From Catonia carolina (taxonomy: Eukaryota; Arthropoda; Insecta; Hemiptera; Achilidae): a stretch of 64,000 nt of DNA. The notes under the pieces are model-generated. The model was given only the letters and a program-made list of their open reading frames with translations. It ran no database searches and was not told the DNA's origin. The DNA lies in the NCBI GenBank assembly GCA_035578175.1, contig JAQMRL010000011.1:5281501-5345500 (forward strand), written 5' to 3'. The translations under genes and the position numbers were made by a program. Each line of letters begins with the position of its first letter. Position 1 is the stretch's first letter. Below are positions 58,164 through 64,000 of this stretch, one piece after another.

Positions 58164-58386
58164 AGTGTGCTATTGCGAAATACAGTATAGTACATATGTA
58201 TAAAGACTTCCGAGAGACGTTTGCGGGGTAATTTATCAAACGTTGAATGTGTCTGTATGTGTGCGTGCGCGCGCGCGCGTATGTGTACGTTGGGATAAGT
58301 TGACTAGCAGCTCTACAATTTCTGTTACATATTTATTTTAAAAAATTATACATGTTTCGCGTGCGAAGCCACGCGGGGTATGCTAG
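57828..58386 (+). mobile_element. non-autonomous Helitron, both ends visible
   Basis: The 5' end TCTGTACTAATATTATAAAG is preceded by A, and the 3' end CTAG (58383-58386) is followed by T, as expected for insertion between A and T. Just before the 3' end is the hairpin gcgtgcgaagccacgc. The middle holds (gt)n microsatellites (58006-58030 and 58113-58161) and a (gc)n tract near 58265-58279. There is no Rep/helicase gene, so it is a short passenger element. Confidence 0.8.
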
Positions 58387-59594
58387 TAAGAATTATATGG
58401 AGAGTAACTCTATGGACTATTTTTTGTCTTCGTGGAATTGCCAGTTGCTCATCAGAGCAATATTTTCTTTACAAAGATTTCTAAAAGTCAACCAAAATTA
58501 TTTTCTATTCTTTAAGACGACTTGAGAATACTCTCAAAATTTTATTACAGAAAAAGTAATCCAGTTTTTGATAAAAAGATTTTAAGGCTAGACGTTAATT
58601 AATAACTTGTTTACTTGAACTTTTAGGTCACTAAATACTATGATTTTACAAGAAATTTATCAGTATATTAGCTTTAATTAGAATGATTCTTGCTACTTAA
58701 AATATTTTACATAATTCTTGACTTTCTTTAAAAAGTTCATAAATTAACTAGATAAGTAACGGCATTTAAATTTGGATAAAACTAATATATTAAAGAGTTG
58801 TTATGGATTGTCAGAATTTGATTTATTTTTAACAGATTAGAAGATATTTTTAACCAGTTGATACCTAACTAATTTACATGCACGGTATTAAAAAGAGAAA
58901 AAACGGAAACTAGTTAACTTTGACTCTTATTTATTTATTTTTCTTTTTTGCAACACGTTCGTTGTTAAGTGGTATATTAATAGGTTAATCATTTAGATAA
59001 ATCGATCCGGATTGGACGTCTTTTGATTCAAAAACGGGAACGGGGTTCACGTTTGGGTCTATTGGCCAATTGCCAGTGGTGTCTAAATCACTGTTAAGAC
59101 AGTACAGCTTATAAAGTATAATTTGCCCGTAGCTCAGCATGGTACTGGTAGTAAATGCGGTAGTCGATATTCAGTTCCAATATTTTGTTCCAACGAAATA
59201 TTATACCTGCATTTATTTGTACCTGTAATCTTATACAAGATATTTGTTTGCTTTTATAAATAATCTTATTGGTACATAGTATGTATAAAATAAACTAAAA
59301 TTGTTGAAACTTATACTGACACTTGGAATGTAAACTACTGAATGTTATATCTTTATTATCAATCAAAACTTCTCATAATTTTAATCAAAGTAGTAAAACA
59401 TTGCAGTTTACTTTTCTGATTAAACAGTAAGAATTTGAGTACAGCATTTGGAAGTGTATAAGTATATTTATTACACCTTAATATTATAAAGCAGATTATG
59501 TTGTTACAATCCTTGTTAATTATTTTTAACAAATCTTACAATTTATCATTATTTAAAAATTTGAATTTATGAATTTGAAATTTGAATTTAATGT
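58387..59594. other. AT-rich intergenic DNA with a tRNA-like relic
   Basis: At about 59128-59185 the sequence gcccgtagctcagcatggta carries a good box A, followed by a poor box B (cagttccaata). Stems do not form, so I treat it as a SINE relic. The rest holds nothing I can name. Confidence 0.45.
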
Positions 59595-59595
59595 A

Positions 59596-59635
59596 CTAGC
59601 ACTTGAGCCCACGCTGCGCGCGGACTTATTTCTAG
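59596..59635 (-). mobile_element. Helitron-like 3' terminus
   Basis: The minus strand has gtccgcgcgcagcgtgggc, which can fold into a GC-rich hairpin. Then comes tcaagtgCTAG and T. This matches the Helitron 3' signature. No 5' end was identified. Confidence 0.42.
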
Positions 59636-59941
59636 TTACATACCTAGAGGTGCATTAAATGAACTAGTTTATTTCTTTTACCAATTTCACTCCACACTTA
59701 CTTATTTTAGACATTACTTTGAAGAATGCATCCATTCAAAATACTATAATTGTTTTATTGTCATGATGTATTTTTTATGAGATACTTTTTAATAAAACTG
59801 GTGGCTCGACTCGTAATAAAAATAATACACTTATTTACATAAAAAATAATCGAACGTATAACACAAATTTCATACCGATATACATAGCCATTACTTAGAG
59901 TACAGTGCGTTATACAAGTATATTGTTTTAATGAACAGATA

Positions 59942-61200
59942 CAAGGTGGCCCATATATCGGTTCCCCAATATTTACGAAAAACGGAAGAAAGGTTAATGG
60001 AATAAGAAACCTATAGACAAAAAACAAATTTATTAAATGAACTGTACATATATATTACCTTGAAAATGTTATAGCAGGTGTTCAAAATGTTCACCATGAT
60101 TCTCTATACACTTTATACAGCGACTTAAAACTGATTCAAAGATTTTCAACAGTAATACGAATTTTACCGTCATTTATATAGTAAAATGTAATTTCAATTG
60201 AACTCTTTAATACGTGGAGGTTTGGTGGCTTGGAAGAATACACTAGTTCCTTTACAATGTCCCGCAGTGAAAAATCGCATGGCGTTAAGTCTGACGAGCG
60301 CGCAGGCCATTTGACTGTACCACGACGACCAATCCATTCATCAACTTTGGAATTTAAAACTCACGAACTTCGATACCGAAATGTGCTCGGTCGCCATCTT
60401 GTTGCCAGATGAGCGATTATATGTTGTAAACAGGGTTGTTTTCAAGTTCCGAAAATACTACTTTCTGCAGCATTTGTAAGTGGTTTTCCGAGTTAACATT
60501 TCCCTCAAAAAAATAAGGACCTATCAGTGCAGTACTCGAAATACCTCCCCATACCATAACACCAGGCACATTAAGCTCTTTTTGAATTACAGTATGAGAA
60601 TTTTTATCTGACCAGTACACGCAGTTACACCGATTAACACGTCCATTGAGTTTGAAACATGCCTCATCAGACCATAAAATTGATCGCAAAAAATTTGGAT
60701 TGGCTTTTGCACGGATAACGACTGTCTCAAAGAATTCCAACCGCTTGTCACTATCGTCCTCATGAAGCGCTTGGAGTAAAGATGGACGGAATGGCTTTAA
60801 TTTTAATTCTTTCATTATCCTTTGCAAGCTAGTTCGTGATAACTTTAGTTCAGAAAATGCCTTACCAGTTGATTCACCAGGACTGGATACATACGCTTCA
60901 GCAACCTTTTGTAGGCTATCGTCATTGGAAATCGATCGTGGGCGACCTCACTTCGGGGCATTTAATACGCTTCCTGTGTTTTCAAATTTCTTATTTAACT
61001 TTCGTAAATGTTACCGAGTCGGTAACGACAAAACTGAGTATTTATCACTAAATTCTTCCAGTACTTTAGCAGTATTTTATGTGTTTCCACCACAATAATT
61101 GAATCATATAAACAGTGTTCAGTTTTAAGCATTTTAAAAGTACCGTTACGAAGGAAAAAATAGTAACTACATGGAGGCGTACCTCACGTTAGCCACTATA
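59942..61200 (-). mobile_element. mariner-like (DD41D-type) element, 5' end unresolved
   Basis: The right end is visible at the low-coordinate side. TA at 59940-59941 is followed by caaggtggcccatatatcgg, which looks like a terminal inverted repeat of this group. The transposase pseudogene occupies 60069-61132 on the minus strand. I could not find the complementary repeat upstream of the gene, so the 5' boundary given is approximate. Confidence 0.7.
60069..61132 (-). pseudogene. mariner-superfamily transposase, near full length
   Basis: About 354 codons long if mutations are ignored, the usual size. Start chosen at ATG 61132 (MLKTEHCLYDSIIVVETHK). The N-terminal part has SLPTR, a stop, HLRKLNKKFENTGSV, then GRPRSISNDDSLQKVAEAYV and SRTSLQRIMKELKLKPFRP, which are two helix-turn-helix regions. 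The open stretch 60417-60827 holds the first catalytic Asp in ILWSDEACFKLNG and GVMVWGGISSTALIGPYFFE. The second Asp is in QQDGDRAHFG and the third in WPARSSDLTPCDFSL, about 40 residues apart as written, close to the DD41D subgroup. Stops near 61035 and 60960, plus frameshifts, break it. At least two stops look like C-to-T changes. Confidence 0.9.
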
Positions 61201-62716
61201 ACAGACAACTAATGAATGTAGTACGTGATGCTACCAACATTACACTATCACCAACTTATCAAAATGAAATATCCCATCTCATGGGAAAACCGACACATAC
61301 ACAACAGACATTCAAAATGACCCAATACGTTTTCAGCTTCATAAGTGCACGATAATTATTTGCATCCCTGCCACTTCAGAAGATCCCGCAGTCGTTACTA
61401 TCAAACTTCAAAACCATCTCAAAGGACTTTAATTTTTGTTTAAAAATTGGCGAATAAAAGTGAATTCTTTGCAATCCACTCATGTGACGTACAGACTATG
61501 TCGCTTTCCACTTTATGTAACTTTCCACTCACTTTATTTCTTTAAAATACTCCTCAGACCAATAAATTAATGACTCCGTCCACGAAGGTTTAATAAAATT
61601 TTTGTTTGTGTGTTCAATTAGATACTTTAGGTGCTTGTTTTTGAACCTTCGCTGAAAAATTCTTAGGGAGCCAAAACCTTTGTTCAAAACTAAAAATGGG
61701 AGGCTAGATTCTACATAGTAATGATATTGTGGGAGAAGCATTACGTAATACATAATATAAACTAGTGGTAGTAAATTAGAAATCGATTGGCATGTCAATG
61801 CTCGAATACGTCCGTGAAGTGTGTAATAAGTAATTATAACGGGTAATAGTAAATGATATATTTTGAACGAATAACATTAATGAGGCTATTTTGATGTAAT
61901 ACCTGAAAATTTGTAGTGCGAACTAAAAATCAAACGATGACAGTAAGGTGTGTTTAAGTTTAAATAGAATTTCGTATTTCCTGTTTAAAATATAGTAAAA
62001 TCTTTTAATTTACAAGAAGCGGCACCGGAACATGCTGTCTATTCCATCCTTCTATCATGGTTATTTATTAAACCATTAATTAAACTATATTTTAAATTAA
62101 AAATTAATTATTTCACTGTAAATGTTCTTTTTAGGTCAGTGGAAGTTACCTTATTTCCTACGTAACTAGAAAATAACTCATACTAAATGTATGTACTCAA
62201 ATGGTAGTTGACATTTTTATTATAAGTATTTAATAACAGGAAATTATTTTATGTGTCACATGTTAACATAAGTATAACGTCTGGAAGGATATGCAGAAAT
62301 GAAAAATATTATTTTCAAAATTACTTTAAAAATCAATTTCCGATTAAATTTTTGATATAAAAATAATTGTAAGTTACTGCATAACAGAAGACCATATTAT
62401 CAACATTGTTCCGTTGTAAAGTATTTTTAAATTTGTAACTTTTTATATATGTTAATCTATTCATGACTTTACAACTTCGGATAGTGAATATGGCAAAAAC
62501 ATAAAGCATTACTCCATTTAAGGATTTAGAGATTAACTCCAGTTAGTATCTAACGGTTTTTATTTTTAAAAGAAGGAATTTTTATAACTAATACAGTTTT
62601 TTTTATTTCTTGTAGTACTCCCTTAACTAATTAAGGTCTGGTTTTGAAATTATTGAGTAATTTATCAGTTGTTTTATTAATGGGTTTATTGAATCGGTGA
62701 AAAGGATGGAGCGGTC
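61201..62716. other. AT-rich intergenic DNA, no gene seen
   Basis: Open frames at 61529-61798 (minus) and others are unsupported. Confidence 0.5.
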
Positions 62717-63046
62717 TCATAACATAAAATGATCTAGAAGGCTATGGTATTGTCCAACCCTTATGGTTTTATTAAGCAAAGAGTCCCCTTCCTTAGTATG
62801 ACTATATACTTCAGCTAGCTGGCTGCTATGGCTTTCAGTGGAAAATTGGCGTTCAGATTTTGCTACAAAATTGCATACTTGCTTCGCTAATTCGAATACT
62901 TCGCATTCGAATATGTCTTGAGAAGCTGATTCTTCCTCCTTGCCCCTTGGCCGTTGTTGTATCCAGTATCCACAAAAAGGTTTGCGTACTGTTTTACAAA
63001 CTAATAATTTGTTTTGTGCCAATAATTTGAATTTTCTGTTAAACAT
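62717..63046 (-). CDS. orphan open frame, unknown, weakly supported
   Basis: A 109-residue minus-strand frame with balanced, charged composition unlike the AT-driven frames around it (KTVRKPFCGYWIQQRPRGKE, then FECEVFELAKQVCNFVAKSE). I do not recognise a family. It shows no signal peptide or membrane segment. It could be an exon of a host gene, a fragment of a retrotransposon or chance. Confidence 0.25.
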   Translation of the reverse strand: MFNRKFKLLAQNKLLVCKTVRKPFCGYWIQQRPRGKEEESASQDIFECEVFELAKQVCNFVAKSERQFSTESHSSQLAEVYSHTKEGDSLLNKTIRVGQYHSLLDHFML

Positions 63047-63195
63047 CCAATGCAGCTGTTGTTATCTGAGATTTAGCTGCTTTCTTTTGCTCCATATGTA
63101 AGTCCTCCAAATTTGATGACTGTCCAGGTACTAAAGAGAATAAAAAATAAATAATATCTAAACTTTTATATATACCACACATTTTGAGCTAAGTA

Positions 63196-63227
63196 GAATG
63201 TTCCAAGGTGCTTACCTTGGAACATTC
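63196..63227. repeat. perfect 14-bp hairpin
   Basis: The sequence gaatgttccaaggt (63196-63209), a 4-nt loop, and its exact complement (63214-63227) form a perfect stem. No T-run follows, so it is not a bacterial-type terminator. Meaning unknown. Confidence 0.9.
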
Positions 63228-63260
63228 CAACAGTAACAACTAACTTCTAGAGCATCTTAT

Positions 63261-63261
63261 C

Positions 63262-63352
<91 letters not shown>

Positions 63353-63380
63353 TATTATTATTATTATTATTATTATTAGC
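63261..63380. repeat. (TAA)n then (ATT)n microsatellite
   Basis: About 85 bp of near-pure taa repeats is followed by about 30 bp of att repeats. The two halves are complementary. Another taa run is at about 63527-63554, so 63381-63526 is bracketed by microsatellites. Confidence 0.92.
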
Positions 63381-64000
63381 CAAAGCAGAAGCAGCACAGG
63401 CCAAAGTGGTCAGAAGAAAGGAAACAGGCTTTCTCAAAACGGATGCGAGAGTACTGGGTGGACAAAAAGAACAAGAAAAAAAATGATTCAGTTTGCTTAT
63501 CGCCTTCCTTTAAGGGAGAATACGCTAATAATAATAATAATAATAATAATAATATGTATTTCATGATGACATGAAAATTTATTTAGGTGTTAGTTTTCAA
63601 GACTATAAAAATATTATAAGTCATTTCACCGATCACACAGATCGGCCTCTTGTTAACGATCAACTCGTTACCACACTACCGCAACACACACCACAAAACT
63701 ATAGCAACTACTCTCTGTCAACTACCGAGTGCACGCACTTTGAGAGTTCTTGTGTTCTTCCGTTCAGTATGTACAATGAAACCGGACCAAATAGCTACGT
63801 TGTGATACTTGATACGCTTAAAAAATAAAAATAAAAAAACGCAAGTCTAAAAAAACCAGTGAATTTTTATACATTATATAAACAACTTGTAGATGACGAA
63901 ACAAAATTTTTAAGTTACCTCCGAATGTCAACGAAATAGTTTGACTATTAAGTATTTAATATTATAAAATACACATACAAAAACAGAATACAACTATGAA
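63381..64000. other. window end, no gene supported
   Basis: The open frame 63571-63828 (plus, 85 residues) has no recognisable family. The stretch 63381-63526 is less AT-rich but without a clear frame. Confidence 0.4.

Noticed and set aside
60230..60412. Plus-strand open frame of 60 residues
   Set aside because: It is antisense to the C-terminal region of the mariner-like transposase pseudogene.

Overview
The window looks like intergenic, repeat-filled chromosomal DNA of an insect, and I found no convincing host protein-coding gene. It is strongly AT-rich. Nearly every long open frame that can be recognised belongs to a transposable element, and the mix is typical of arthropods: Jockey-type and RTE/BovB-like non-LTR retrotransposons, pogo/Tigger, mariner, a mariner-like DD41D-type element, piggyBac-like remnants, Helitron ends and tRNA-derived SINEs. 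A hemipteran or another hemimetabolous insect is my guess. That rests on general resemblance of the repeats and not on any marker gene.

Layout. 1-3.6 kb has no gene. At 3.6-4.4 kb a tRNA-type SINE (here SINE-A) is interrupted by a second short retroelement (family B). At 5.8-7.8 kb is a complete pogo/Tigger element with TA target sites, terminal inverted repeats and a frameshifted transposase. At 8.2-8.9 kb an RTE-like fragment abuts a family-B copy. At 10.6-11.5 kb a mariner has 170-bp inverted ends. Around 13.8-14.5 kb lies a piggyBac-like remnant, and at 17.3-18.1 kb an RTE 3' end and a decayed helix-turn-helix fragment. At 19.6-20.6, 36.4-37.3 and 49.1-50.1 kb are three copies of an unassigned ~940-bp element (family C) with hairpin ends and an internal GT microsatellite.

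The best-preserved coding block is a Jockey-clade retrotransposon at 23.25-27.09 kb. It is 5'-truncated, flanked by an 8-bp target duplication, and has overlapping ORF1 (zinc knuckles) and ORF2 (endonuclease plus reverse transcriptase). It is broken by one stop codon and two frameshifts. At least ten further Jockey 3'-end fragments are scattered through the window. Between 28.1 and 29.2 kb sits a ~200-bp long inverted repeat followed by a near-perfect 37-bp hairpin. The 32-47 kb part is dominated by SINEs, some in head-to-tail pairs. A Helitron with both ends visible is at 57.8-58.4 kb. A nearly full-length mariner-like transposase pseudogene is at 60.1-61.1 kb on the minus strand.

The parts form no pathway or operon. 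They are layers of autonomous elements and the short elements that probably borrow their machinery. The most informative relation is that family B and a tRNA-headed SINE at 21.65 kb share a 3' tail resembling the 3' end of the RTE copy at 17.3 kb. I saw no CRISPR array, rRNA, genuine tRNA gene or LTR retrotransposon, and nothing I would call a new defence or biosynthetic system. The best leads are family C, the long inverted repeat at 28-29 kb and the palindromic family D.
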